Shown: positions 8,335 to 17,429, counted from the first letter of the stretch. The stretch: 64,000 nucleotides of DNA from Pseudomonas putida (GCF_001941965.1 NZ_MKZO01000004.1:62001-126000); one strand, 5' to 3'. Notes: generated from the sequence alone by a model not told the origin. Translations and numbers: made by a program.

Positions 8335-8350
8335 CAAGATCAACACATAA

Positions 8351-8444
8351 CCCTGTGGGAGCTGGCTTGCCAGCGATTGGGCCAGGCCTGACAACATCAT
8401 TGCTCAAGCCTGCCTCATCGCTGGCAAGCCAGCTCCCACAGGGT
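8351..8444. repeat. REP pair (inverted)
   Basis: CCTGTGGGAGCTGGCTTGCC (from 8352) and its reverse complement near 8424-8444 face each other about 40 bases apart, filling the space between the convergent LysR and M15-like genes. Confidence 0.9.
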
Positions 8445-8453
8445 TCTGCGCAG

Positions 8454-9014
8454 TTACTCACAGCCGGATTCCATTCCCCAGGTGCGGTAGCCCGCGGTGT
8501 CGATATGGATCCTGCCAGTCGGATAGCGCCCCAGCCCCATGTTCCAGACCTTGCCGTAGTGCTGCCAGAAATGGCACAACGCCTGCGCATCACCTCTGTC
8601 GGCCAGCAGCATATCCACCGCAAACGCCCGCATATGCGCACTGCCCGCCGCGCCACCGGCACAACGATTGAGCAGCGGATCCCGATAAGCGGACACCACC
8701 TCGAAAGCCCCGATAACCCGCTCATCCCGCAGCAGATCGAGCAACCTCAAGGTACTCCGCACATCGCCCCACTGCGCCACCGGCGGTACGGCAAACGGCT
8801 GCGCCCGACACTGCCGCCAGTCACTCGCCGATCTGAGCAACTGATGGATTGGCACCACCCCATACACGCGTGCATCCACCAGCATCTCGCGGAACCCCCT
8901 GGTGTCATGCGCGCCGGCCCACTGGGCGAACATCCACACATCCCGTTCGTCGGCCTGCGCCGCGCCAACGTGCAGTAACACAAACAGCGCCACTGCCCCT
9001 CTTCCCACACCCAT
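8454..9014 (-). CDS. Exported M15-like metallopeptidase (D-Ala-D-Ala carboxypeptidase type)
   Basis: 186 residues. A signal peptide is seen at 1-21 (MGVGRGAVALFVLLHVGAAQA). The C-terminal half has the M15/VanY pattern: SAYRDP at 108-113, then His127 and Asp134 (AHMRAFAVD) and His170 (GRIHID) as the three expected zinc ligands, followed by TAGYRTWG. Enzymes of this fold cut peptidoglycan stem peptides in the periplasm. The N-terminal half (22-105) has no domain I recognise. The gene is divergent from the exported protein at 9076, only 61 bases away. The zinc ligand set is complete, so activity is likely; the substrate is inference. Confidence 0.8.
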   Translation of the reverse strand: MGVGRGAVALFVLLHVGAAQADERDVWMFAQWAGAHDTRGFREMLVDARVYGVVPIHQLLRSASDWRQCRAQPFAVPPVAQWGDVRSTLRLLDLLRDERVIGAFEVVSAYRDPLLNRCAGGAAGSAHMRAFAVDMLLADRGDAQALCHFWQHYGKVWNMGLGRYPTGRIHIDTAGYRTWGMESGCE

Positions 9015-9075
9015 GGAAAGTCCTCCAGACTGGCGGGCGCCCCATCACAGGGAGCCATCTGACAAGGAGTTAAGC

Positions 9076-10227
9076 ATGCACAAGATTGCACCGATCGCCC
9101 TGGGCCTGATCGCGCTCGGCATTGCCGGCCAGGCAGCCGCCGACACCCGGGTCGAACTGGGCGACGAGGCCCGCGTAACGCGGCTGTTCGCCTACCCGAA
9201 CAACTGCAGCGTGATCTGCTTTCGCAACTGGACGCTGGAACAGACCGTCGAGCATTACCTGAACCAGAGCGTGCAGCGCGACGGCTACCCGGCCGCGACG
9301 GTCAAGGTGCAACGCGACCACGACAAGTACTACGCCGATATCACCGGCGTCCCCGCCGACTACCACAAGCCCCTGAGCGCCCTGCTCGATGCCGGCGAAC
9401 TGGCCTACAACGGCGCGGAAAAACTCAATGCCGACGGCAAGTGGGCCTATGACTGGTACCTGTTCCTGCCCCTGGGCATGGCCCTGGAAAACCGCCGCAG
9501 CATCGAACTGCTGCACTTCCCGCCGGACTATTCGCTGACCCAGGCCCAGGACTACCTGCGCTCCAATACCACCGACCGCTGGGCCAGCCTGCTGACCTAC
9601 AACGGCATCCCCGCCGAACAGACCCCGGCCTACCAGACCATCGTCGATATCGCCCCGATCGCCGCGCCGGCCAGCGCCGGCTCGACCCTGGAAGGCACCT
9701 ATGGTTACTTCCAGGATTACCAGGTGCGCATGGTCAAGGACGTGACCCTGACGGCGAAGGGTGAGTCACTGCCAATGGTGGCCTTCGGTGCGCCGGTGCG
9801 CAGCTGGATCAAGCAGCAATATGGTGCGGACCTGAAGGTGCTGGGGCTGGGGATCATCAGCCCGAGTGCCGGGCAGAACGTGCCGGTGCTGGGCTCCAAC
9901 CACCCGAGCGCGATCTGGTACGCGGCGGATAAGGCAAACAACGGCGGTGACCAGGACAAGGCCGATGCGGCCGGCCTGAAGATGATGGGCCAGGACCTCA
10001 GCGCGGCGTGCTGGCAGGCGGGAATGGGGCGCAATCCGGGAGCGGACCCGCAGTTGACGCTGAATGCCTGCACGCAGAAGTGGCAGGTGACGGCGAAGAA
10101 GCAGACCTGCGAGTTGTTCTATCGGACGATTCGGGAGATGGCGCCGGAGCAGGCGGGTGCGAAGTGCAATACCGGGGCGATGACGCGGGAACTGCGAGAG
10201 CTGCAGAAACCTGCCGACACCCTCTGA
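9076..10227 (+). CDS. Hypothetical exported protein
   Basis: 383 residues. The ATG at 9076 follows AAGGAG (9064-9069). The signal peptide MHKIAPIALGLIALGIAGQA is cleaved after AAA or nearby; no lipobox is present. The mature protein is rich in Tyr and Trp (KWAYDWYLFLPL, TYGYFQDYQVRMV) and contains seven or more Cys residues, including CSVIC near the N terminus and several near the C terminus, which fits disulphide bonding in the periplasm. I recognise no family. The divergent neighbour is an M15-like peptidase, so an envelope role is possible but unsupported. Confidence 0.75.
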   Translation: MHKIAPIALGLIALGIAGQAAADTRVELGDEARVTRLFAYPNNCSVICFRNWTLEQTVEHYLNQSVQRDGYPAATVKVQRDHDKYYADITGVPADYHKPLSALLDAGELAYNGAEKLNADGKWAYDWYLFLPLGMALENRRSIELLHFPPDYSLTQAQDYLRSNTTDRWASLLTYNGIPAEQTPAYQTIVDIAPIAAPASAGSTLEGTYGYFQDYQVRMVKDVTLTAKGESLPMVAFGAPVRSWIKQQYGADLKVLGLGIISPSAGQNVPVLGSNHPSAIWYAADKANNGGDQDKADAAGLKMMGQDLSAACWQAGMGRNPGADPQLTLNACTQKWQVTAKKQTCELFYRTIREMAPEQAGAKCNTGAMTRELRELQKPADTL

Positions 10228-10240
10228 AACAACACAAAAC

Positions 10241-10348
10241 CCTGTGGGAGCTGCGGTTCGGCGCCCCGACTTGCCAGCGATGAGGCCGGCCCTGACAAAG
10301 ATGCTGTCTGGCCGGGCCCTATCGCTGGCAAGCCAGCTCCCACAGGGG
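10241..10348. repeat. REP pair with a chimeric left unit
   Basis: The right unit (about 10315-10348) is the usual form. In the left unit, CCTGTGGGAGCTG (10241-10253) is followed by a foreign core CGGTTCGGCGCCCCGA before CTTGCCAGCGATGAGG resumes. It looks like two REP classes joined or nested. Confidence 0.8.
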
Positions 10349-10371
10349 TTAGCGGTGTCGCTGAATAATGT

Positions 10372-11010
10372 TTATTCCTGCGGCCGCAACCGATACTGCG
10401 GCGGCAACTGATCCAGCCCGCTGATGGTCACATCCAGGCTCTTCCAGCGGCCATCCTGGATGCCATAGATGCAGCCATGCACCGACAGCTCCTGACCACG
10501 ATGCCAGGCGTTCTGGACGATGGTGGTATGCCCCACGTTCGCCACCTGCTGGATCACGTTCAGCTCGCACAGGCGATCGACCCGCTCATCCTCGGTCGGC
10601 AGCTTGGCCAGATCGGCGCGGTGCTCGTAGTACAGGTCGCGGATCGAGCGCAGCCAGCCGTCGATCAGGCCGAACTGGCGGTCCTGCATCGAGGCGCGCA
10701 CGCCGCCGCAACCGTAATGCCCGGTCACCAGGATATGGCGGACCTTGAGCACATCCACCGCGTACTGGATCACCGACAGGCAGTTCAGGTCGGTGTGCAG
10801 CACCACGTTGGCGACGTTGCGGTGGACGAACAGATCGCCCGGCAGCATGCCGACGATCTCGTTGGCCGGAACCCTTGCATCCGAGCAGCCGATCCAGAGG
10901 AATTCAGGGGTCTGCTGGCGGGCCAGCTTTTCGAAGAAGTCCGGGTCCTTCTGCTTGATGCCGTCGGCCCAGCGCGCGTTGTTGTCGATCAGTTCTTGCA
11001 GGTCGTGCAT
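10372..11010 (-). CDS. Beta-class carbonic anhydrase
   Basis: 212 residues. It interconverts CO2 and bicarbonate in the cytoplasm. The zinc ligands Cys42, Asp44 (CSDARV), His98 and Cys101 (GHYGCGGVRA) are all present, with the Asp44-Arg46 dyad characteristic of the beta class. Length matches E. coli Can and CynT. The ATG at 11010 follows GAGG nine bases upstream; a TTG two codons earlier is less likely. In P. aeruginosa the ortholog (PA4676, from memory) sits in the same position near rimI. The next gene is rimI, on the same strand, 69 bases upstream. Confidence 0.95.
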   Translation of the reverse strand: MHDLQELIDNNARWADGIKQKDPDFFEKLARQQTPEFLWIGCSDARVPANEIVGMLPGDLFVHRNVANVVLHTDLNCLSVIQYAVDVLKVRHILVTGHYGCGGVRASMQDRQFGLIDGWLRSIRDLYYEHRADLAKLPTEDERVDRLCELNVIQQVANVGHTTIVQNAWHRGQELSVHGCIYGIQDGRWKSLDVTISGLDQLPPQYRLRPQE

Positions 11011-11078
11011 GGTCAAGGCCTCATGAATTGATGCGCTGTTATGACAGGCAGCGACCGGCGCAGGTCACGCTGCCGTGT

Positions 11079-11531
11079 TTATTCGATCAGGGTGCAGGCC
11101 ATCACCAGGGCGTCTTCGCGCCCGCCCGGGGCCGGGTAGTAATCACGGCGGCGGCCGACTTCATTGAAGCCGTAGCGCTCGTACAGGCGATAGGCCGATT
11201 CGTTGCTGGCCCGCACCTCGAGGAAACATTCGCGGCCGTTCATTTCATAAGCGCGCTTCATCAGCTGTTCCAGCAGGCGCAGGCCCAGGCCACGGCCCTG
11301 GCTTTCCGGCTTGACGGTGATATTGAGCAGGTGGGCTTCGTCGATGATCACGTTGATCACCCCGTGCCCGACCTGCTGCTCGCCTTCGAACATCAGCCAG
11401 ATTTCGTAGCTTTTCAGGCCGTCGAGGAAAATCCCCCGGGTCCAGGGGTGGCTGAAGGCGGCATATTCGATCTTCAGTACGGCATCCAGATCCGCCTCGG
11501 TCATCCGGCGAAAGCTGAGGGTGTCACTCAT
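11079..11531 (-). CDS. rimI: RimI, ribosomal protein bS18 alanine N-acetyltransferase
   Basis: 150 residues of the GNAT fold. The acetyl-CoA loop is ITVKPESQGRGLGLRLLEQL (the Q/R-x-x-G-x-G motif) and the C-terminal strand has NESAYRLYERYGFNEVGRRRDYY, as in RimI. It acetylates the N-terminal Ala of S18 and possibly other proteins. It overlaps the 3' end of the psi-subunit gene by eight bases, the same pairing as holD-rimI in E. coli. Confidence 0.93.
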   Translation of the reverse strand: MSDTLSFRRMTEADLDAVLKIEYAAFSHPWTRGIFLDGLKSYEIWLMFEGEQQVGHGVINVIIDEAHLLNITVKPESQGRGLGLRLLEQLMKRAYEMNGRECFLEVRASNESAYRLYERYGFNEVGRRRDYYPAPGGREDALVMACTLIE

Positions 11532-12348
11532 TGCTTGGCTTCCAGCGCGCCATCAGCCGGCGCATGGCTTTCCAGACGTCCGCCTTGCGTTGCGGCTCGT
11601 CCATCAACACTTCAAGACCGGGCAGCGCCCAGGCAGTGCCCAAGCCCTCGACCGGGAATTCCTGGTAATACGCGGCTTCGTCACGCTCGCCGGCATGGCG
11701 GATGGCCGGCAGGCCGACCAGCCACAGGCAGGCCGCCGGCTCGCGCTCCAGTTGCACCTGGGTGAAACCGTGGACGAAGTCGCGGGCGGCATCCGGGCCC
11801 TGGTCGAGGCTGCCACGGGCCAGCAGCGGCCAGCGGATCGGCTCGCCGAGAATCTGCGGGCTGTCCGGCAAGCCGGCAGCACGGAGCATGTCCTTGAGCA
11901 ACAGATAGGAGGGATCGCGGCTCTGGAACGGCTGCCCGGTGGCCAGCTCCACCAGCAGCAGGCAACTGCCGGCGCGCAGCAGTTGCAGGGAGAAACGCGG
12001 CGGCGGCGGTGCGACCACCTTGACCGGGGCGGGCTTCTCTTCCTCGCTGTCCAGCGGTTTGCTGACGGCCTTGGCCGTGGCGCCCGGGCGCGGAATCTCG
12101 ATCTTCGGCCGTTCCGCCGGTTTGACCGCCGGTTGCGCGGCAGCCGGCTTGGCCTGGCTTGGCAGCAGCACCGGCAACTCGTCCAGCACCGGCTCCAGCG
12201 GCAACAGCAGCTCCGGGCGCGACGGCGCGGCGAACGGCAGTTCGGTACGCGGCAGCCAGTGCACCACTTGCATGGCGTTCAGGTAGGCGCGGCGGCGGGA
12301 CTCGGTCAGCAAGGAGGTTCGGCCATCTGTGGATAAGTCAGGGCGCAC
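11524..12348 (-). CDS. holD: DNA polymerase III psi subunit (pseudomonad HolD)
   Basis: About 274 residues if read from the GTG at 12348. The C-terminal part (EFPVEGLGTAWALPGLEVLM ... KADVWKAMRRLM) resembles E. coli HolD, and the overlap with rimI repeats the holD-rimI order. Psi links the chi subunit and SSB to the clamp loader. Pseudomonad psi is known to be about twice as long as the enteric one; the extra length here is a Pro/Ala/Lys-rich linker (about residues 60-115). The start is uncertain: there is no ATG before residue 26. GTG 12348, TTG 12312 and ATG 12273 are all possible, and none has a clear ribosome-binding site. The start region faces the mks operon across 140 bases. Confidence 0.8.
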   Translation of the reverse strand: MRPDLSTDGRTSLLTESRRRAYLNAMQVVHWLPRTELPFAAPSRPELLLPLEPVLDELPVLLPSQAKPAAAQPAVKPAERPKIEIPRPGATAKAVSKPLDSEEEKPAPVKVVAPPPPRFSLQLLRAGSCLLLVELATGQPFQSRDPSYLLLKDMLRAAGLPDSPQILGEPIRWPLLARGSLDQGPDAARDFVHGFTQVQLEREPAACLWLVGLPAIRHAGERDEAAYYQEFPVEGLGTAWALPGLEVLMDEPQRKADVWKAMRRLMARWKPSNE

Positions 12349-12488
12349 ATTCTAACGCCGTTGCGTTTATCGCGCCGCAGTCGATCGCACAAATCCGCCG
12401 GACAACCGCTGAATCGATCAAGGGTGAAACCATTCCCGTTCAATGCAGTACAATCCGGCGTTTTATTTGGCAGCGAGTCGACCCGCCA

Positions 12489-13778
12489 ATGATCGAACCG
12501 AAACGCGTCCTGCGCGCCCTGGCCGAACACTGGAACCTGCTGGAACCTTTGTCAGAGCGTTTTGACGGCGGCACCCTGAGCCTGGGCGAACTGCGCCAGC
12601 AACTGGCCGCCCAGCAGCTGGAGAGCACGCCGCAGGACATCACCGCCCTGCTCGACGTGTGGATCCGCCTGGATATCCTGGTCCCGGTGGCAAAAAGCCC
12701 GAACCGCTTCGAGCTGAACGCGCAGATCCACGATTTCCTCGCCTACCTGCGCCGCGAGCACCGCCTCGGCCTGTGCCTGGAGATCGAGGCCTACCTGCGC
12801 CACCTGGAGCGCCTGGCCGGGCATATCCAGGACGCCTTCGACATTCGCGACGGCCACGACCTCGCCCGCCAGCTGCGCCTGCTCGACATGCGCGTGCGCG
12901 ACGTGCTGAAGAAGCTCGACAACGACGAACAGGCCCTGGTCGGCGTGGCCGAGCGGGCCAAGACCAGCGACCGGCAGATCCCCCTGCGCCAGCGCTATGC
13001 CGAGGTCCTGGCGACCTGGGACGAATACGTCGAGCCGATGATCCAGCTGGTCAACGCCGACGGCGCCTTCGAACAGGGCGTGCGCAAGGTCGAGACCGTG
13101 CTCCTGCGCCTGCTCAGCGAACAGGCCAGGCTCGGCCAACTGGTCGACGACGACATGCTCCTGCGCACCCACGCGCGCATCCTTGAAATGCAGACCAGCG
13201 CCCAGCTGACCCTGCGCCACGCCCGCGAACTGCTGCTGCCGCTGCGTGAAGAAGCGCGGCGGCACAACGCCGTGACCCGCGGCGCGGCCCTGGCCCTGTC
13301 GGTGATCCGCCGCAAGGGCATCGACGCCGTGCCGCAGGCGGCCATGCCGCTGTTCACCCGGCCGCAGAGCACCTTCCTCGGCAGCGCCAGCCAGGTCGAG
13401 GCCTATGTCTACGCCCTGGCCCGCTTCGAACCGAAGCCGGCGCAGTTCCCCAAGGCGCACAAGACCCACAAGGGCGAACCGACCCGCGCCCCGCGCACGG
13501 TCAAGGAAATGCTCGAGCGCTGCGAGGACGCCCTGCCCCTGCCGGACCTGATGGTCTGGCTGCTGGAGCAGGAGCCGGAAGGCGCCACCGACGAACTGCT
13601 CTATTGGTTCTCGCGACTCTCGCGGGAAAAACGCTTCTCCCGCGAACGCCTCGACCGCCGCGAGTATTCCACCCGCGAACACCTGGTCAGCCTGCGCTCC
13701 TTCGCCCTGACATCCAGCCGCGAAACGTCGCCCGGACCTTCGCCCGAACCTGCTGCGAGCCCTGCCCATGCATCTTGA
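12489..13778 (+). CDS. mksF: MksF/JetA-like condensin subunit (kleisin)
   Basis: 429 residues from ATG 12489. It is the first gene of a three-gene operon whose order and sizes (429, 234 and 943 residues) match MksF-MksE-MksB, the alternative bacterial condensin described in P. aeruginosa (PA4684-PA4686 from memory). The sequence is almost entirely helical and charged, with an N-terminal winged-helix-like part (RVLRALAEHWNLLEPLSERF) and a C-terminal region rich in Arg and Glu. The kleisin role is inferred from operon position and size. It overlaps mksE by 11 bases. The same proteins are called JetA in Wadjet systems. Confidence 0.88.
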   Translation: MIEPKRVLRALAEHWNLLEPLSERFDGGTLSLGELRQQLAAQQLESTPQDITALLDVWIRLDILVPVAKSPNRFELNAQIHDFLAYLRREHRLGLCLEIEAYLRHLERLAGHIQDAFDIRDGHDLARQLRLLDMRVRDVLKKLDNDEQALVGVAERAKTSDRQIPLRQRYAEVLATWDEYVEPMIQLVNADGAFEQGVRKVETVLLRLLSEQARLGQLVDDDMLLRTHARILEMQTSAQLTLRHARELLLPLREEARRHNAVTRGAALALSVIRRKGIDAVPQAAMPLFTRPQSTFLGSASQVEAYVYALARFEPKPAQFPKAHKTHKGEPTRAPRTVKEMLERCEDALPLPDLMVWLLEQEPEGATDELLYWFSRLSREKRFSRERLDRREYSTREHLVSLRSFALTSSRETSPGPSPEPAASPAHAS

Positions 13779-14472
13779 TCTTTCCGAACTGTCCCAGCTC
13801 GCGCCGATCTTCCGCGAGCTGTTCAAGGGCTTCCATATCAGCCGGCGCGACCCGGAGCTGTACGCCCAGCTGTCGAACTTCCAGGACCAGTACCGCGGCC
13901 TGTTCAAGGCCCTCGGCTACGAGCTGGTCTGCGATACCCGCGGCTTCTACTACTTCGTGCCCGAGCAGGCTGCCGCCCAGGTCAACAAGACCGCGCAGCG
14001 CCTGGCGCTGTTCACCTTCATCCTGGTCGAGCACCTGGCCGACCAGGGTCGCGACCCGATGTCGGTGCTCGACGGTGGCAGCCTCGGCCGTGACGAACTG
14101 CCGTCGATGCTCGACAAGTACCGCGACCTGTTCCTCCAGGCCGAAGTGCAGACCCCGGACGAGCTGGAAGAGAAGATCATGCGCCGCATGACCCAGCTCG
14201 GCTTCGCCCACGAAGAAAACGGTATCTACCGCTTCCTGCCGCCGATGCACCGCTTCCTCGATGTCTGCCTGTCGGTCCAGCAGGACCGCGACCTGGCCGC
14301 CAGCCTGCACAGCAACCTGCCGCTGCCGACCCCGGTGCTGGTGGTCGAGGAAACCCCGGAAGAACTCAACCGTACCGACGATCCGCTGGACCTGGCGCCG
14401 TTCGCAGAAGAAAGCGAAGAAGAGGCCCTGGCCCGGGCCATCGCCGAAGAGCAACAGGAGATTGACGCATGA
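13768..14472 (+). CDS. mksE: MksE/JetB-like condensin subunit
   Basis: 234 residues. It corresponds in place and size to MksE (JetB), a winged-helix KITE-type accessory subunit that binds the kleisin MksF. The visible region ELFKGFHISRRDPELY to EENGIYRFLPPMHRFLDVCL fits two tandem winged helices, followed by an acidic tail (EEESEEEALARAIAEEQQE region). It overlaps mksF by 11 bases and mksB by 4 (ATGA), so translation of all three is coupled. Confidence 0.88.
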   Translation: MHLDLSELSQLAPIFRELFKGFHISRRDPELYAQLSNFQDQYRGLFKALGYELVCDTRGFYYFVPEQAAAQVNKTAQRLALFTFILVEHLADQGRDPMSVLDGGSLGRDELPSMLDKYRDLFLQAEVQTPDELEEKIMRRMTQLGFAHEENGIYRFLPPMHRFLDVCLSVQQDRDLAASLHSNLPLPTPVLVVEETPEELNRTDDPLDLAPFAEESEEEALARAIAEEQQEIDA

Positions 14473-17300
14473 GCCAGGAACGCTACGGCATCCGCCGTTT
14501 CGCATTGCTCAACACCGCCGGCTACAGCCTCGGCCTGTTCCCCCTGGAGCACCCGCTGTCGGTCTACGGCGCCAACAACCTGGGCAAGAGTGCCTCGATC
14601 AACGCCCTGCAGTTCCCGATCCTGGCGCGCATGTCGGACATGAGTTTCGGCAAGTACAGCCTGGAGCAGTCGCGGCGCTTCTACTTCGCCAGCGACACCA
14701 GCTACATCCTCTGCGAGGTCAACCTGCCCCACGGCCCGCACGTGATCGGTGTGGTCGGGCGCGGCCCGGGCGGCGGCTTCGGCCACCAGTTCTTCGCCTA
14801 TGCCGGCGAGCTGGACCTGGCCCACTACCAGAAGAACGACACCTGCCTGCGCCAGAAAGAGCTGTTCAGCAACCTCGAGCGCAACGGCCTGAAAGCCTAC
14901 GAGCTCAAGCCTGACGAACTGCGCCGGCTGCTGGTCGGCGGGCACACCTCGATCCCCCTGGACCTGACCCTGATCCCGCTGCGCTCCACCAGCGAGCAGA
15001 GCCTGAAGACCTTCCGCGCCCTGTTCATCAACCTGCTGCACATGCGCGAGATCACCGCGGCCAAGCTCAAGCAGCTGTTCCTCGATGCCTTCGAGCACAG
15101 CCTGCGCTCCGGCAGCGTCGACTACATCGCCGCCTGCGACGAAGCCTTCCGCGACGTGCGCCGCATGGAGCAGGACTACAACTCGCTGGTCGCCGCCGGG
15201 CCGCTGGTCGAGGCGCTGGCCAACGGCGTGGCCCAGCGCGACATCCTGCGCGGCAAGCTGCATCGCCTGTCTCCGCTGCTCGACTCGCTGCTGGGCACCT
15301 GGCAGGACTACTCCAGCGCACGCAAGGACGAGCTGGTCATCCAGGCCGAGCACTACAAGGGCGAGCAGGACTCGCTGCAGAACGACCAGCGCAACGGCAC
15401 CCAGGAGCTGATGCGCCTGGAGCGGGAAATCAGCGGCATCCAGCGCTGGCTGGGTGAGCTGTCGGTGCTGAAGAACCGCTTCGCCCTGGTCGACGATGTC
15501 AAGGTCCTGGAACAGCAACTGCTGGCCGCCAAGGATGCCCACGACGAGCTGGCCGGTGCCCTGGCCCAGTCTCGCCAGTTCAGTGCCGAAGACCTGGAAG
15601 AACGCCTGCGCGACCTGGAAAAACGCCTGAAGTCGGTGAAGCAGCAGCTCGATCACGCCGACAACAACAGCTACGCGCGCCTGCGCGAAGAGTTCTCGCA
15701 GCAGGACGTCGAGCGCCTGATGCGCCTGTTCAACGGCGCGCTGTTCAGCCTGCCGCTGGGCGAGCGCGGCATCGAGCTGGACGAGAGCGATGTCTGGATC
15801 AAGACCCTCGAAGCCCTGCTGGACGGCTTCAAGGGCGAGCGCTTCGAAGTGCCGGGGATCTCCGTCGATCTCTCGCATATCGAGCCGCCGGCCCTGCAGG
15901 CCCTGGCCGACCGTGCTGCCCTGCGCGACCAGAAGGAGCGTCTGGAGAAGGAGCTCAAGCAGCTCAAGACCCAGCAATCCGTGGCCGCCGACCGCGCCGC
16001 CAGCAAGACCCAGACCGAAGCCCTGTACCAGCAGGTGCTGGACGCGCAGAAGGCCCTCGAGGACTTCCGCCGCAGCCAGACCCTGAGCGCCGAGGAAGGC
16101 GACAAGCTGGAGCAACTGGCGCAGCTCGAAGCCGCCCAGGACGAACTCAAGCGCTCCAGCGACGCCTTCACCGAGCGCGTCCAGCAACTCTCCGCCAAGC
16201 TGCAACTGGTGGGCCGGCAGATCGCCGATATGGAAGCCAAGCAGCGCACCCTCGACGACGCCCTGCGCCGCCGTCAGCTGCTGCCGTCGGACCTGCCGTT
16301 CGGTACGCCGTTCATGGAGCCGGTGGACGACTCCATGGACAACCTGCTGCCGCTGCTCAACGACTACCAGGACAGCTGGCAGGGCCTGCTGCGGGTCGAC
16401 AACCAGATCGAGGCGCTGTACGCCCAGGTGCGCCTCAAGGGCGTGGCCAAGTTCGACAGCGAAGACGACATGGAGCGCCGCCTGCAACTGCTGATCAACG
16501 CCTACGCGCACCGTACCGACGAAGCCCTGACCCTGGGCAAGGCGCGGCGTGCGGCGGTCACCGACATCGCCCGGACCCTGCGCAACATCCGCAGCGACTA
16601 CGACAGCCTCGAACACCAGCTGGCCCTGTTCAACCGTGAGATCAACCGGCGCCAGGTGTCCAACCTGGAGAGCTTCCGCATTGTCCTTGCACCGAACAAG
16701 GAAGCGCTCAAGCACATCGACCAGATCATCCACAGCGCCGGCCAGTACGAGGAAGGCGAGACCCTGTCGGTGTTCGACCTGAGCCAGAGTGCCGAGCAGG
16801 ACAACAAGAACGAGGAAGCCAAGGAATACCTGGCCCGCCTCGTTGCCGCGAACCACAACCAGTTGGGCCTCAAGGACCTGTTCGAACTGGCCTTCGAGAT
16901 CACCAAGGTGCATGGCCAGCCGGTGATTCACACCGACATCGACGGTGCGGCGTCCAACGGCACCACCATGACCATCAAGGCGCTGACCAACATGTACTTG
17001 TTGCTGCACTTGATGGACCGCGACCTGGCCGGCCGTGTGCGCCTGCCGTACTACCTCGACGAAGCGGCGGACATCGACGAACGCAACCAGGCCGCACTGC
17101 TGGAAACCAGCCTGCAACTGGGCTTCGTACCGATTCTGGCGAGCGTGAAGCCGCAGGTGTCGGCGCGGGTGGCGATCGACCTGGAAGGCGGCAGTGGCCC
17201 GAACGGGATCTACATCGACGAGGCGGACTGGAAGTACATCAGCCGGCGGGATGTGGAGAAGGCGGTGGTGCGGGAGGAGGCTGAAGAGACTTCAGCCTGA
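14469..17300 (+). CDS. mksB: MksB/JetC, SMC-like ATPase of the MksBEF condensin
   Basis: 943 residues. The Walker A motif GANNLGKS is at 34-41 and the Walker B aspartate and glutamate are at about 864-865 (LPYYLDEAADID). Between them are long charged coiled-coil arms (about 280-480 and 550-680) around a short hinge. As an SMC-like ATPase it would dimerise and act on DNA with MksE and MksF, in chromosome segregation or plasmid exclusion. Wadjet defence systems add a nuclease subunit, MksG/JetD. No such gene follows here: the next gene is a Fic protein after 185 AT-rich bases. This therefore looks like the housekeeping three-gene type. Confidence 0.93.
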   Translation: MSQERYGIRRFALLNTAGYSLGLFPLEHPLSVYGANNLGKSASINALQFPILARMSDMSFGKYSLEQSRRFYFASDTSYILCEVNLPHGPHVIGVVGRGPGGGFGHQFFAYAGELDLAHYQKNDTCLRQKELFSNLERNGLKAYELKPDELRRLLVGGHTSIPLDLTLIPLRSTSEQSLKTFRALFINLLHMREITAAKLKQLFLDAFEHSLRSGSVDYIAACDEAFRDVRRMEQDYNSLVAAGPLVEALANGVAQRDILRGKLHRLSPLLDSLLGTWQDYSSARKDELVIQAEHYKGEQDSLQNDQRNGTQELMRLEREISGIQRWLGELSVLKNRFALVDDVKVLEQQLLAAKDAHDELAGALAQSRQFSAEDLEERLRDLEKRLKSVKQQLDHADNNSYARLREEFSQQDVERLMRLFNGALFSLPLGERGIELDESDVWIKTLEALLDGFKGERFEVPGISVDLSHIEPPALQALADRAALRDQKERLEKELKQLKTQQSVAADRAASKTQTEALYQQVLDAQKALEDFRRSQTLSAEEGDKLEQLAQLEAAQDELKRSSDAFTERVQQLSAKLQLVGRQIADMEAKQRTLDDALRRRQLLPSDLPFGTPFMEPVDDSMDNLLPLLNDYQDSWQGLLRVDNQIEALYAQVRLKGVAKFDSEDDMERRLQLLINAYAHRTDEALTLGKARRAAVTDIARTLRNIRSDYDSLEHQLALFNREINRRQVSNLESFRIVLAPNKEALKHIDQIIHSAGQYEEGETLSVFDLSQSAEQDNKNEEAKEYLARLVAANHNQLGLKDLFELAFEITKVHGQPVIHTDIDGAASNGTTMTIKALTNMYLLLHLMDRDLAGRVRLPYYLDEAADIDERNQAALLETSLQLGFVPILASVKPQVSARVAIDLEGGSGPNGIYIDEADWKYISRRDVEKAVVREEAEETSA

Positions 17301-17344
17301 ATGTGTGCTGGGGTCCTCCGGGGCCCCAACGCGCAGGCGCTAAT

Positions 17345-17429
17345 TTAGCGTTTTGACAGGAAAAACCGATTAATTATCAATTTACCAACTCGATTAGCGT
17401 TTTAGCACAAACTCCACCATTATCGTTTT
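17345..17429. promoter_or_regulatory. Three direct repeats (TTAGCGTTTT type) upstream of the Fic gene
   Basis: TTAGCGTTTT occurs at 17345-17354 and 17394-17403, and TTATCGTTTT at 17420-17429; start spacings are 49 and 26 bases. The stretch is strikingly AT-rich next to mksB. It could hold the fic promoter with operators for a regulator. Confidence 0.5.

Noticed and set aside
14226..17117. 963-residue open frame on the minus strand opposite mksB
   Set aside because: Composition is Leu/Gln/Val/Ala-rich with no motif, while the plus-strand frame has Walker A and B motifs and operon overlaps.
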